DNA of 64,000 nt. Origin: Brachypodius melanocephalos. Lineage: Eukaryota > Chordata > Aves > Passeriformes > Pycnonotidae. Shown in pieces: positions 46,997-59,324 of this stretch (its first letter is position 1; every line of letters starts with the position of its first letter). The position numbers and the translations under genes are program-made. Location: contig VZSR01000680.1 in NCBI GenBank assembly GCA_013398615.1, forward strand, positions 1,851,726 to 1,915,725, given 5' to 3'. The notes below the pieces were generated by a model. That model was not told the origin of the DNA. It made no database searches and worked only from the letters and a program-made list of their open reading frames with translations.

Positions 46997-49900
46997 CAGG
47001 ACCATTAATAGTACCATGGGTTCAGCCTCAGTCAGTATTGTTGAACTACTCCAGCTGTTCTGGACCTGATGAGTTCTCATGCATATTTTTCTTTCAGTTA
47101 ATGAAAACCCAGCTGCTTTTGACCCATTGGTGCTTTATGGGTTGCTCATGGTCTGGGAACAAAGTGCCTTGGGAAGTGTTTTTTAATCCATCAATGTGGA
47201 AGAGAAACACTCTGCAGAAGAGATAGCAATGAGTAACCTCTGAATTCAGAACTCTGTATAAATAAAAATATCACTCCTTCATAGACACTAAAAATAAATT
47301 TTAAAAAGCACAGGGGTGTGCACGTGTTTCAAAAATGAGATTTAAGGCACCTAGGCCTGTCTATAGCTTCCAGAGACTGTTTCTTGCCAAAGTTAAATGG
47401 GATGGAAACATTTCATCTTTGATGAAGTTAGAAGACAAAAGCTCCCCTGAGGTCTACAGGAGAACATCATGTGGCTGAGCAAAGAAGGATTCTTGATTTC
47501 TTTGTAAGCTTTTGAAGGTGAGGACATTGCTGGCTTTCAAAAGCCACTGAATATAAGCTGTAGGTGCTCATGTAGTACTAGGAAATCTCATTGATATTTC
47601 GTTAGGAGAGATGCCTGAAAATAAATGGCAAGAGGAAATAAATTTCCAACAGCCACGTTGGGTACCTTCTCACTTCTAAAAAGTTGTTAATTCAAAGTGT
47701 GCTTCAAAAGTTTACAGAAAAGGAGATATTTAATCAAGTGTTTTTGTTTTTCTGAAGAAGAACGTGACTAAAATAGGGCTAAGTTATTATATTTGCAAAA
47801 GTAGTCCCAAAAATGGGTAAATACAAGTGAAGTGATATTTTACTTTTTCAAGAGGGTATAGGGGAAACAGAACTTTCAGTTCCATCCTCACTCAGTGAAT
47901 AAAACCAGGAGATGTTTCTTTTCTCTGACCTTTTCCATTTCTGCACTCAAGGACTGGCAGTTTGGAATTAGAGTGGAAAATCGAGACTAGCTAATTTTGA
48001 AGGTGCAGAAGGGCAGAGGAAGGAAATGCTTTCAGACCTGCCAAAGCACACTGAGTTGGTTTTCCTGTATTCCTTCTTAAATGGGCAGCCATGTGTCCTT
48101 AACTGTTTACTGTTTCTTGTCAATATTTATTTATCTCTTTATTTGTTTTCTTCCCCTAGAAAGCTTTGGTCCCCTTAAAAAACCCCATTTTGGCAGTAGG
48201 AAAATGAGCTAGAAGTAAATACTTGGATTTTTGGGAATGCATTGGAGTGGTACCTTTGCAGAACCAGTGAGCAGAAATATTTATCTGTGAAGGAGAAGCC
48301 CTACTGTTCTATCGGAGATCTTGAGGGTGTTTGTGACCAAATACAGTAAATTACTGTGCTGCAGATTTTTTTGTACAAGTCATGTTCCTTGCTGATTTAC
48401 GTGAAATGGGTGAGTGGTTCTAAAGCTTGAACCATTTTACCTGTCATAGAGTCATCATGAACTCTTGATAGGTGACGTTTCCCAATTTAGGTTCACATCA
48501 GCTTTTCTTTTGAGAGAGAGGGGAAGAGGGAGAAAGCAGTTCCTGAGTAGACCCACACAGGATTAATTCCCAAAAAGCAGCATGAAAGAACATGCCTCAG
48601 TTGCACGGAAGAAAAGAGGATTTAAGAATCTGCACTCCCGTTTATTTTTGTATTTGGGGTTTCCCTTTGCTTCCAGCTAGCATAATTAAAACTACGTTTG
48701 TATTACAGCTTGAATAAACCAGCTGCTAACTTAAACAGACTTTTTTTAGACACAGGAATAAAGGACAGAATTGCCAGTTTCAATGTGTGATCTTTGCTTT
48801 GTCTGTTAGGATTTTTGTATGGGGACCGGTGCCAATACTTTGCTGCCACTGTTAAAGTAAAAACTATAATTACATTGTCAAAATAATATTTATAGTATTT
48901 TCGGGGAATAATTGTGGGAGTGTGACGAATATATTACACTCATCAAACTTTTATGTAAACATAAGCATGAGTTTTTTATTTGAGTTATTGGTGTTGTTCT
49001 TGGCCTTTGTGTTTTTCCAATCTGTAAAAATAATATTGGGATTTTCATGGTCTCTAGCATTTGCAGAGTGTGTGCCCTAACAATCGGTTGATATGCTATC
49101 TGGTAGGAGTAAACTGCTAGTTGCACTTGTATTGGGATTTTGGTTCCGTGTTTCCATAGCTTAAGAAAATCCTCTGTTTTTTTGAGTTTTGCTATCCCCT
49201 AATTACGATAGCTCAGAGCATTTTACTACTTTACCAAAGAGGAAAGTTTTAAGTAATTGGTTTCTCCTTTTGTACCATTTAGAGGGTTTTTTTTTTAATT
49301 GTTGTTGTTCTTCCTTTGTGTTTAGCTCTTTTTTTTTTTTTGTCCTTTTTTTAAATGAGTCTGAGCTCCTCTTAAAAGTGAGTGTGAACATCTCCCAGAA
49401 ACATGTATGGTAAGAAGCAATTGTGAGGTTTTCTAGCAATAGGCATCTGTCCCTTGGCTGGTTAAAGGTACAGGCAGAACTTGCTGCTGAGCAGTGGGAA
49501 GTTGCCAGATGCTCCAGTCCTGCCCTGTACTGCAGTTTTAACTGTAGAATTGTTCTGTCTCTGCTGTGCTTTGGTGAATTTTGCCACAGATTTTTTAATG
49601 AACCATCTTCAGAACACCTACAGCAAGGATTCAGGCTGTGCAACTTCATGTTCCCAAATCTTGTCACCCTGATGCAACTGCCTGTGGGCAAGAACATTCT
49701 CTTGGTTCTTTAGTTTGGTCCAAAATTCATACAGAATTCTCTCCAGCTCTTGTGCATGAAGCACTGGCCCTGCCTGCAGGGGTTAACCCTTGCCCCATTC
49801 ACTGGGAGTTCCCACACTTTGGATCTTGCATGATGTGTACAGGCAGAGCTCCCTGTGCCCTGAAGGTCTGGGGGATTTGTGTACATTTGTGTGATACAGC

Positions 49901-50445
49901 AGGAACTGGGATTTTGAGTAAATGCCAATGTTCCCATTGTTTTCAACCTGCCACATCTGTGTAGTGTTGGCTGTGACTTCTGCTTTTAATACGGGAACTT
50001 GTTGCATGCCTTAATTTATTTTTTTATTCTTTTAGCATTTGGAGTGGAGAGGGGTTTGAGAGAGTTTAGATCCACTGAAGAAGGGCATTGTAGGATCCAT
50101 TGTAGGACCAGGGACTCTACTTAAATGTGGCACTTTCTTATCTTCATGGCGCAAAAAGGAAGAGGGAGTGGGGCTTCCAACTTCCAGCAGGGCTTCAATC
50201 TTCATTATTACAGGCCACTGTAGTTGTAGACACCTGTGTCCAGGTACAGTAAGCTCCATTTTGCTGTGTTTATCCCTTATTAGTCCCATGGAAGACTCTC
50301 CTCTCATTTTGAAACCTTTTCCTGACTCTGTTCTAAATGTCCTCCTGTTTGAATGCAGTGATTCATGGTAATGGATGTTTTTTCCCCACTGTGGGCTTGA
50401 TTCTGTCCTCGAGTCTTGCTGCTTCTGCAGTAGAGGCCTGATTCA

Positions 50446-50645
50446 GAATCACAGAATGGTCTGTGAGTTGGAAGGGGCATTAAAGATCATCTTGTCCACA
50501 CCCCCTGCCATGGTTCCACTATGTCAAGTTGCCCCATCACCTTCACAGGGAAGAACTCTCTGATATCCCATCTAACCCTGCCTTCTGGCAGTGGGAAGCC
50601 ATTCTCTCTTGTCCTGTCACTCCAGGCCCTTGTAAATAGTCTCTC
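50446..50645 (-). mobile_element. CR1 LINE 3' end, antisense
   Basis: Begins at the CR1 3' terminus in reverse: GAATCACAGAATGGTCTGTG, AGTTGGAAGGGGCATTAAAG, ATCATCTTGTCCACACCCCC, then GAAGCCATTCTCTCTTGTCC and CACTCCAGGCCCTTGTAAAT. Internal deletions are present. Confidence 0.9.
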
Positions 50646-51199
50646 TCTCTTTAAGCTGTGCTTATTTAAGCTTATTTTATTGACTGCGTATATGTGAGTA
50701 TAAAAGAGTTTTATTGCAGCAGCTTGTGGAGGCACAGTTTGAACTACAGACCAGATCCTGCCTAATGAGGTCAAAAGATTGCTGTGCTGGGAGGAAGAGG
50801 CAGTGACTGTCTGAGTGTCAGTGTAAATAACTTTGCTCCTTCTAGGAGAGAGACTAACCTGAGGAAATCTCCCTAAGTCAGAACAATTAGTAGGTCAGTG
50901 GGCTGCCCTGGTCTCGTTGCTGGTACAGCTTTTAGACAGTGTGTAGAGCTGGTTTGTTTTTTTCCTGCTCCTGCAATTTGGAGGCTTTCTAGTATAGCCT
51001 GCCAAGATGTTGCTGATTTATGCCACATGCATAGTGGTTTTATAATGTGGACTGATATCCACTTGGAGCACAAAGGAAATAGGAGTTTGCTGATGTCTAT
51101 TTAATTAGAATGGTTTCTGGTTACTTTGGTTGAGGCTTGGAATGAACAGTAATGCCTATATTTCTGTGGATCTCTAAATACAGTGTTCTCTAAGTCCTT

Positions 51200-51218
51200 T
51201 CCTTCCTTCCTTCCTTGC
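51200..51218 (+). repeat. (CCTT)n short microsatellite
   Basis: About four CCTT units in intron 3 of ATXN10. Confidence 0.8.
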
Positions 51219-51366
51219 TCTTTAGTGTCTCCTCCCCTACCCCAGCAAATAATGTCAGCAAGATCCATAATGAGGCAGGTTTCTGTTCTGCACAAATATA
51301 TGTGAATCAAACCTTGCAGAAACGTCCCTAGATTTAAGATGGTTGCTGTGTTTTTTGCAGCAGGGA

Positions 51367-51514
51367 CATCTAGGATCTCAAGATAAAGGTGGGAAGAATG
51401 GGGCAAACAAACCTTTTAATTGCGGAGAGCTTCCTAAAGACATCTAGGATCTCAAGATAAAGGTGGGAAGAATGGGACAAACAAACCTTTTAATTGCAGA
51501 GAGCTTTTTAAAGA
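51367..51514 (+). repeat. 74-bp tandem duplication
   Basis: Two adjacent 74-bp copies (51367-51440 and 51441-51514) beginning CATCTAGGATCTCAAG. By eye they differ at four positions, about 95% identity. The unit matches no transposon I recognise, so it looks like a recent local duplication. Confidence 0.95.
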
Positions 51515-53924
51515 CAGAGCATCATAAATTTAATGCGAGGAGAAGAAGCTTAACTTTTTTCACGTGTGCTGACAAGAAATACCCTTTCTAAAGAGTCTCC
51601 CACAGAGGCCCCAAGGGGGCTATAGTTTTTCCTCCAGGGAAGGTGAGGATGGAAGGGGGAGGGGAAAAAAGGGAGGAATCTGTTGCCTGTTGGGATAAAA
51701 ATCCAAGTGGTAATAATTCTGTAGCAGTTACACGTCATTCTCTCAGCCATTTGATTATCATTGCCATGGCACAGCTTCCATACTCTCCAGTTACTGGAGT
51801 TTTGTTCTGGTGGAAAAGAGGGAGTTGTCTAATCATGGCTTTCCAGACACAAAACTACAAGACTTTTATTTCCCATTCTGCAGCACTCTTCTTTGCTAGC
51901 AGCTTTGGGCTTGGAGAGAAACGTGTGTCTCGCTTTTTGTTGAGAATTTTAGGGAATATTGCCAAGTTACATCGTGTAGAGACATCAAATAAGTTTGTGA
52001 GATACATGGAGTTCCTTCCCTTTCTTCCATCCTCTGGGCATATACCATGTGTGGTACAAAAGGGACCAGAACACAGCGGTGGGAAGAGGTGAGCTGCCTT
52101 TACAGGTGTTAAACCAAATGATAATTCCCAAAAGAGGGTGATGCTAGATTGTTGCTGTACATTAATGTGGATATGCAAGTGAAAATACTGAGTGTATATT
52201 TGCTTGTAATTCTGTATTCCAGAAGGACTGTGGTCCATTTATTAGCCAGATAAAGAATGTAAACAGTACAATAAGTGGGGGGAAGTCTGATATTCTTTCC
52301 ACAGACTTACAGAAAAAGATCATTCAGCTTTTTGAGGGCAAATACAAGCACTTCAGTGGAAATTTTGGGTTAAATGAAACAACATACACAGTATGCTATC
52401 AAAAGTAATTGGAGAAAATTATTCATAACCTTGGTTAGTACTTTCTTTACATGTTAATAATTTTTTCTTCCTTTTTTTTTTTCCAGACCTGTACAAGGTA
52501 TCATGTAGGAGGAGTGTGTCTCACAGTCAGACACCACTAATAGTACATAGTGGGTGGCCAGCCCTTCTTATTTTTCTTGGTTTCCTGGCATGGTTTAAGC
52601 CCAGTTTGAGACTCCCCAGTACTTCAAACTTGCTGATTTCGCTGCTGCAGGACCTTTAAAGAGACACTGCATTAGATTCAGGCTCAGCTTTTGGGCTGAT
52701 TCAAGAACAAGATTTTACATCCTGACATGTGCAGGAAGCTAATAAAGGCAGTTCCCAGGTCTGTAAGCACTTAAAAGTGTTTTGCTTCACATAGGAGAGT
52801 AATCTCAGGCATGTGTTTTTGCTACTTCTGGGGATATAACAGGAGTCCCATTTCATATGCCTTTAGATTTTAATAGATAATTTGTTAAATGAGCACGTTT
52901 ATGTTTACTTTCTAAAAATGCAATGATGCAATTAAAATAACAGGAGATAAAGAAAATGGTTCTAGTACTGTATTTAATAAGCCTTGTTAGTGCTGTATGA
53001 ATCAGAGTTGGTTTGAACCTGCTCTTGATAGTTCTGTCCAACTGACTTTTCTTAGTAAATGCACTAATAAGGTTTTTGTGAATCTCCCATTATGAGACTT
53101 CATTGGAACTTAATTTGCATCAGAGGCTAGCTTGATGTGTGGTCTGATGGTTTCTTCCAGCTCCCCTCTAATTATCTGTAACTCCACATTTTTAATAGCG
53201 TGGCGGGAATTTTACTTGCCTTTAAGTCAAATTCTCCTTTTAAGTCAGAACAAAGTGTTGATATTTTGCCTAGACATTTATCTTCCAAGAACACGAGGGT
53301 TGTCCAATCAATGCACGTAGTGTTCTGATAAATTTAGGATTGGCATTTCTGAAGGGAAAGAAAAAAAAAAATAAGAGTGGGACTTTGTTTCAGAGATGGA
53401 GGGGAGGGGGAGCAGAAACTTACTAAACACAACATTCTTGGTATTCCACAAATGGTAAAAATGGGTTACCAATCTGCGCTGCAGCAAGTGCAGTAAGACC
53501 AAGGTGGAAATATAAAAGGTAGCTAGACAATAATTTTATTTACAGCAATAAAATACTAAGTCCTATTTTAATGACATTAAATGACAGAGCCCATATATGT
53601 ATTGTACATTCAATTTCAGTAGTCTAGACAGACTGTTTTCCAAGGAAAATACATTTTCATCAGTATTTGTGGTATGATTCATGGTGGTAAAGAGGCAAAT
53701 AACTCTTTATGACTGGAAGTTGCTTTAACTTGCAGCCACAAGGAAGCAAGTCAATGACCGGATGATAGTGGTGGAAACTCACATTTTATAGTCAGAGAGG
53801 TCTACACCTTATGCTGAGTTGGAGGTTTTATTTTTCCGGGACAGGCAGTCTATCACAAAGCATTCTGCCCTTGTTTACAAACAGCCAGAGCTGCTCTGAG
53901 TGACAGCTCACAGTTTAGATTGGC

Positions 53925-54015
53925 AGAGCTCACAGGCCACTCTAGAAGCGTGCAGGCTCTCAGGAGACTGGGTTCTGGTCCCAGACTTACCAGGCTTTGT
54001 GTCTGCACATGCAGA
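53925..54015 (+). repeat. MIR-type SINE head relic
   Basis: Contains CTCTCAGGAGACTGGGTTC and TGGTCCCAGACTTACCAGG. These resemble the tRNA-derived head of sauropsid MIR-like SINEs (TCAGGAGACCTGGGTTC, then TATTCCCAGCTCTGCC). No core or tail is visible after it. Confidence 0.45.
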
Positions 54016-54477
54016 GGGGGCACTCCAGCTCTGCTTTTCCTGCATATTCCTGGTTAGAGCATTAAGAAAAATGCAAGTTTGTAAGCCTCGTGTTTGCAGT
54101 CTGACAAGCAATGTTGTACAGTTTTGGTTGTGCTTTGGTTGGATTTCATATCTCTATTTGTTTTATAACTCCAATAAAGGCAGAGGTTTGTACTCACAAC
54201 TATCACTGTTGTCTGTCCCAAATAAAGAGAATGGAAATCTCTTGGGACTGTTTCAAGCCTCTATAGTTGCTATCAAGGTTTTTTGAAATGACTGGTGAGC
54301 ACATTTGTGGGCTCCTGTTCTAACCATGTGGAACAGAAGGAAACAAGGTATTGAATTTTAAAATCCTCATGCTTAAAGTCTTTCTCAGTGCTTCAGGGAT
54401 TTTAATTTTCTTCTAAGACACTATTGACACCATGTGATTCTGCAGATGGCACTGTGTGAATTGATGTCTTTGTGTGG

Positions 54478-54560
54478 ACTGGAGCATCTCCCTGCTGAGG
54501 AGAGGCTGAGGAGCTGGGGCTGTGCAGCCTGGAAGGGCCTGGAGCATCTCCCTGGGGAGG
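54478..54560 (+). repeat. CR1-derived 60-bp tandem unit, cut by gap
   Basis: One complete 60-bp unit (54481-54540) starts GGAGCATCTCCCTGCTGAGG and includes GAGGCTGAGGAGCTGGGGC and TGTGCAGCCTGGAAGGGCC. A second unit starts at 54541 and enters the N gap after 20 bases. The unit is a piece of CR1 (GAGCA.CTCTCC..GAGG, CTGAG.GAGCTGGGGCTGT, AGCCTGGA), so a CR1 segment has become a tandem array. Confidence 0.85.
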
Positions 54561-54660
54561 NNNNNNNNNNNNNNNNNNNNNNNNNNNNNNNNNNNNNNNN
54601 NNNNNNNNNNNNNNNNNNNNNNNNNNNNNNNNNNNNNNNNNNNNNNNNNNNNNNNNNNNN
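54561..54660. other. Assembly gap, 100 N
   Basis: Exactly 100 unknown bases, a size often used as a placeholder for gaps of unknown length. The true content is probably more copies of the adjoining 60-bp unit. Confidence 0.99.
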
Positions 54661-54715
54661 AGCAGGGAGGTGAAACCAGATGAGCCACTGTGGTCCTTTA
54701 GGCCATATAATGTAA
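54661..54715 (+). mobile_element. CR1 LINE 3' fragment after the gap
   Basis: AGCAGGGAGGTGAAACCAGA and TGAGCCACTGTGGTCCTTT resemble the CR1 segment just before its 3' terminus (GGTGGAACCAGATGA, then GTGGTCCCTT). It probably continues the element interrupted by the gap. Confidence 0.5.
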
Positions 54716-55539
54716 TTGTTAAATGAGATAATGTCAATATAATAATTAAATGAAAAGCATGCGCTAGAGGGCGGCTTAGTTGCTCTGTGATAATAAAAGG
54801 ACTGAAAGGAAGAAAGGAAGCTGTGATCTTGGAGGGACTGAACTGCTGGAGTGCATTTAAAGCATCCTCATACAGAGCCATCAGGTATCAGCTGCCTCAC
54901 CTTTGTCACCAATGTTCAGTTTACACGTAGACAAACATTTAGGTACCAGAATTCATTAGGTAGAGTCAGTGTTTCTGCTTGTACCCTTTGCCCTGTTGTA
55001 TAAAGAGGTTATTTTTGTAGAACTTAGAAAAGTCTCCTTAAGCTGTTGCAGGGTGGCTGTGAAATCAAAATGTAATCTGTGTATTTGCTGAAGAACATCA
55101 GCTTTTACAGGAGCTGTTGAAATCTCAGTGAGGGGAATCTCTTCAGCTCCAGGGTTGATTTGTGTATCAGAATTTACATCTTAGTACCTGCAATTTCACA
55201 GTGGTTGACCAGCAGGGTAAAAATACTCCTCTTGACCACACACAGAGTAACGTTTTTTAAAAGTAAAATTTAGCCGTGCTGATAGATACAGAATTGTTTA
55301 AGGCAGTTGTTTTTAACTTTGTACAAATCTGTACATATTTGGGGAAAAGTGAAATTGTCCTGTCTTTTTTTCCCCCCTCTTTTTTGTTTTTCTTTTCCCC
55401 TCCCTGCTTTTGGAAAGCACATGGCTTAATGATTAGATGGCAGAATGGAAATCTTTCTTTATCAGCATCAACATTTTCTTGCTTTTGCTGTAAGGACAGG
55501 GAAAGGCTGTGGGAGGAAATTGCCTCAAATTGTACCAGG

Positions 55540-55778
55540 AGAATTTCACATTAGATATCAGGGAAAATTTCTTCATGGAAAGGGTGGGCAGGCATTGGAA
55601 TGGGCTGGCCAGGGAGGCAGTGGAGTTACCTCCCTAGAAGTACTCAGGAAAGGTGTGGATGTGGCACTTGAGAACATGCTTTAGTGGTAAACACGATGGT
55701 GATGGGTTGATGGTTGGAATTTATGATCGTACAGGTCTTTTCCAAGCTTAGTAATTCTACAGTTCTGTGATTTTATGA
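55540..55778 (+). mobile_element. CR1 LINE 3' end
   Basis: In order: AGATATCAGGGAAAATTTCTT, AGGGTGGGCAGGCATTGGAA, TGGGCTGGCCAGGGAGGCAG, AACATGCTTTAGTGGTAAAC, GGTGATGGGTTGATGGTTGG, then TTTTCCAAGCTTAGTAATTC and terminal TTCTACAGTTCTGTGATT repeats. It is + oriented and reaches the 3' terminus. Confidence 0.93.
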
Positions 55779-57245
55779 TGAAGAAATCCTTACAGAGGAG
55801 AAAAGCAGTATTTGTATTCTACAGATATCCAAGCATACTTTAATCATATGTTGCAGCAGTCAAGTCCTATAGAGGTAAAACAGAAAAGAAAAACATGGAA
55901 ATGGAATGCTTAGAAAAGATTTCCATAGTTCAAAATGCAGTGCTTCTCTTTTGTTGTACTGTTTGCATTTTTTAACACACACATTCCTTGCTTAGTTGGA
56001 TTTTTGGGGAGTTTCTTTTTTAAAGCATCGATACCATAGTATGGATTTGCAATGCTTGGATCAAAGTTCACTGTCCCTTGGTAGCTTGCTGCTAGGCTAG
56101 TACATTTTACATGGAGTTATATTTGGAGAGAAGCACTGCATGAGACATTTACCTATCCCAAGACCACCAGCTGAGGAGTTCTGGGGGAGATGTTTTGTTT
56201 TTTTAAGCTCAACCATACAGACATTGCTGTGATGTGGTTCAGAGAAGATGTTGTGATGAGTTGCTCTAGGTGTGGTGTGATGACTTTTCACGCTGTTTGT
56301 CCCTCTTCATTTGTGCTTTTCTATCTGTGACTGCTGGACATGGTGTGTGACCTTGGGTGCTTCTATTTGTAGAATCACGTCTTCCAAATTGCTGAGATTC
56401 ATCGTGTGAGATTATTTGTGTGCCAAAATGTTGCATTATCAAGGCATCCTCTTCCTCTGCTTAGTTGGGAATAGATGCAATAGGTTTTGTCTTATGGGAT
56501 ACCCACTTGCCCATATATTGATTTGTGTCCTCTAATTAAAGGGAAAACCTTAACTCTTACTGCTTAAGAACAAGCACTTAGAAATTCTCTTTTTCCATGG
56601 ATGCAGCCACAGAATTGTCACCCTTTTTTGTATCTTCTTTCTTGTTCAGGACATCCCTGTTGGACAAGGGCAGTGTTGGTTGGTTTCACAAATGCTGAGA
56701 GTCCACTGTGTGATGAATGGAGAATTTGTAGCTATTCATTACTATGCTGTAAATGTGTTCATGGTGTTTCCTCTTTGTTACAGTGTGAATGGGAACTTTA
56801 CAAGGTCTTGAACTTTTTTCCTTGGTCTGTAGAACTTTTTGGACAGACTACTCTCTAATAACCAAGGTGTAATTGATAGTTGAAAAAAGTCCAGCAAGTT
56901 TCGGGGAAAGATTGGAATATAGTCCACCGACTTTGTTTCTTTGGGAGAACTTTCTTATTGCTGTATAGGTAAGGAATTCACCAAGGGAAATAATACCCTG
57001 TTCCTAGAATTTACTGCCTAGGTTATTTTTTTTTTCTAGCAGGGAAGTATTTCCATAAAATAACTGCGTGCCCATGCTTGCTGTCCTTCAGAAGCCTCCC
57101 TAGTCAGCAGGATGGGAACCAGATGGGTGGGAGAAGCGGAAGCACAATGATGGGCAGAAAATAATAAACCAGTGCAGATGTGCAGGGGGAGAGAACAGAT
57201 AAGAACTAGAGGAAAATATAATTCAAGATGCATTATGGAGAATAC

Positions 57246-57292
57246 ATACATATGTTGGGCTTAAATATACATATATACACATATATCTATCT
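57246..57292 (+). repeat. TA/CA-rich microsatellite-like stretch
   Basis: Degenerate ACATATAT units followed by ATCTATCT. Low complexity. Confidence 0.7.
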
Positions 57293-58178
57293 CAAAAAAA
57301 GTTACTTTTTTCTGATCCCAACTGGCCACTTTTTAGACTTGCTTTCTTCTTGTTCTCATGAGAACATATGCCCAGACCTGTGTAGGAAATCTGGCTGCCA
57401 GCTGGCAGCTCAGCACCTTTCTGAGAGACCTAATTTTAGATTTGCAGAACCTGGCAATACTAGCCACCTCCATGTGTATTAGGCTGTTGTTTGTACTGTC
57501 TGTTAAACTGAATTTGGACATTCAATTTTGAATTTCTTTGCCAACTTATTAATAAGTGCTAGGCTATTGAGAGCTGTTGATAAGGACAAAAAATGGTTTC
57601 ATTTCATGAAGTCTTTGGGTTCATGCTATTGTTTTTTATGAATCTGCACCTTTTGGTGGCTCTAGGATATTAATTTACATGGTGAAATAACATTTTCTTG
57701 TATTTTAAATCTGTATTGAGAGGAAGCTAAAATAAATCCTTTGGAGTAAGAGCAGAAATCGGCCATATTAAATTCAGTGTCAAAAATGGAGGCAGAGCTA
57801 TTTGGAGAGCTGGCTTTCATTTTTCTTGGATAGAAATTCTGGGATAGAAGCTATTGAGCACATCATAACAGTCTATAATGATTTGTCCAGCTAACCAGAA
57901 TATGACATGAGGAGCAAGGGCCTGTCAGTTAGTTCTTGTAATCACTAGTAGCCAGTGTGTAACACTCAGAAAAGTCTTCATAAAATTAATCATAAAATGA
58001 TTTGCATTAGAAGAGAAAACGCAAATATTTTTGTACAGCAGCAGCGAAATACTGCAGCTAAAGCTTCCTGGAGATGGATTCTGCAGAGTGTTTCTGGAAT
58101 ACTGAAGTATGTAATTTTTGTGAAATTTCTTAATGTTGCTTTGAATTCTTGTTAATATATTTTCTGGATTTCTTTCAG

Positions 58179-58275
58179 CTCTTCGTTGTAGCCTCCAGTT
58201 TCTTGGAAACATTGCAGCAGGAAATGGAGATTCCCAGAATAGCATTTGGAAGTGTGCTTTCCCAGATCTCTTCTT
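58179..58275 (+). CDS. ATXN10: Ataxin-10, coding exon 4
   Basis: A 97-nt exon, acceptor GGATTTCTTTCAG and donor TTCTT|GTAAGC, entry phase 1 and exit phase 2. The split codon G|CT gives Ala, and the frame reads LRCSLQFLGNIAAGNGDSQ, then NSIWKCAFPDLF. LQFLGNIA and the following DSQ..W motif are among the most conserved ataxin-10 features and mark an armadillo-like repeat. Both junction phases match the neighbouring exons exactly. Confidence 0.97.
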
Positions 58276-59159
58276 GTAAGCATGGATGCGGGTTTTTCTT
58301 CCTGGTGTCGTTTCTGTGGTCGTGTTCAAATCTTTTGTACATGAAAGTTGTGCCTTTGCTAGCACCATGAAACTCTGAAAAATAACTTTGGTGAGAATGG
58401 GCTGGTTGAGACCATATCCTGTGGATGTGTTTTGTTGGTCAACCGCAGGAGTCAGAACCTTTCAAAACCTGCTTGTTCTGAACTAACAGTAAATTGAGTT
58501 CATTTGACAGAAACTGGAGGAAAACTATTTTGAATTATGAGCTTCAAGCAATAGCTTTATTTCAGACATGTTTTCAAGCAGTTACACTCATTTCCAAGAA
58601 CACAGCATTTTCTTTTCTCCTGTTGCTGCTGTGCAGATCTGTCAGTACTGGTGGATCAGTTGTAATCTATAAAAGTTCCTTAATCTTCATCTCTGTCAAT
58701 CCTCCTGTCCTCCTCCTAACCTCACCAGAATATTTTCCTGGGGATTTGATGACATACATGTAAGGAAATATTACCTAAATGATTTTCTGCAGACACATTA
58801 CAATGTTGTTGATGTGTTCAGCCAGGTGTTTTGTAGCAAGCTGATAACAAAGGCACTTTGGTTCAATTTGATCATCATCCTCGATGGGTTTTTGGAGCCC
58901 ACTTGTCAGCATCAGGTGTAGGAAGATGTTATGGTAAGAAAAGCAATTTAGCATTAATTTTAGAAGCTTCCTGTGAAGTTTGACCTTCAGCTGTCAGTTG
59001 GATATTTTTCCTTGCAGGTGACTTTAATCCTCCTCAGGCAGTGGCAGACTCACGGTCCTCTAAAAGACAGCAGAGGATAACTCAGTGAGCTCAGTGCCAC
59101 TAGCCTGTTTTTCCAGGGTCCTTTTAAACTTGCCCTTAACACCTTCTTTTCTCTTGAAG
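58276..59159 (+). other. ATXN10: ATXN10 intron 4, 0.9 kb
   Basis: A short phase-2 intron between exons 4 and 5 with donor GTAAGC and acceptor TTTCTCTTGAAG. It is unique sequence and no other feature is seen. Confidence 0.92.
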
Positions 59160-59324
59160 GACATGCCTGACGTACAGTGATGAGAAAATTGTCACCTATT
59201 GCTGCATGGTCCTGTTCACCTGCCTGAACTCAGAGAGAGTGAGAGAGCTGCTGGATCCTGGGAGCTTGGCTGTGCCTCTTCACGTCCTGAGAGTCTACAA
59301 AGAGCAGCTGGATTCTGAGTGGTC
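59160..59324 (+). CDS. ATXN10: Ataxin-10, coding exon 5
   Basis: A 165-nt exon, acceptor CTCTTGAAG and donor GGTC|GTATGT, entry and exit phase 2. TT|G gives Leu, and the frame reads TCLTYSDEKIVTYCCMVLF, then TCLNSERVRELLDPGS, then LAVPLHVLRVYKEQLDSEW. It matches the HPDKKIVAYSSMILFTSLN..RMKEL region and the SEW end of the human exon. The next expected exon (PFLIITDLFL region in human) was not found in the remaining 4.7 kb, so it should lie to the right of the window. Confidence 0.96.

Larger units (their letters stand above)
42075..58178 (+). other. ATXN10: ATXN10 intron 3, 16.1 kb
   Basis: The largest intron in the window, phase 1. It holds CR1 copies at 45.78-46.33, 50.45-50.64, 54.48-54.71 and 55.54-55.78 kb, a 74-bp tandem duplication at 51.37 kb, a pyrimidine tract at 46.85 kb, a MIR-like head at 53.93 kb and an assembly gap at 54.56 kb. 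No constitutive exon is missing, because exons 3 and 4 join in frame. Confidence 0.9.

Noticed and set aside
49203..49697. A 164-codon minus-strand frame in ATXN10 intron 3
   Set aside because: Includes lysine runs from a poly-T region and matches nothing recognisable. No matched splice sites.
52482..52496. A very good acceptor (TTTTTTTCCAG) followed 11 bases later by a GTATCA donor-like site
   Set aside because: An 11-nt exon would shift the ATXN10 frame and has no other support.
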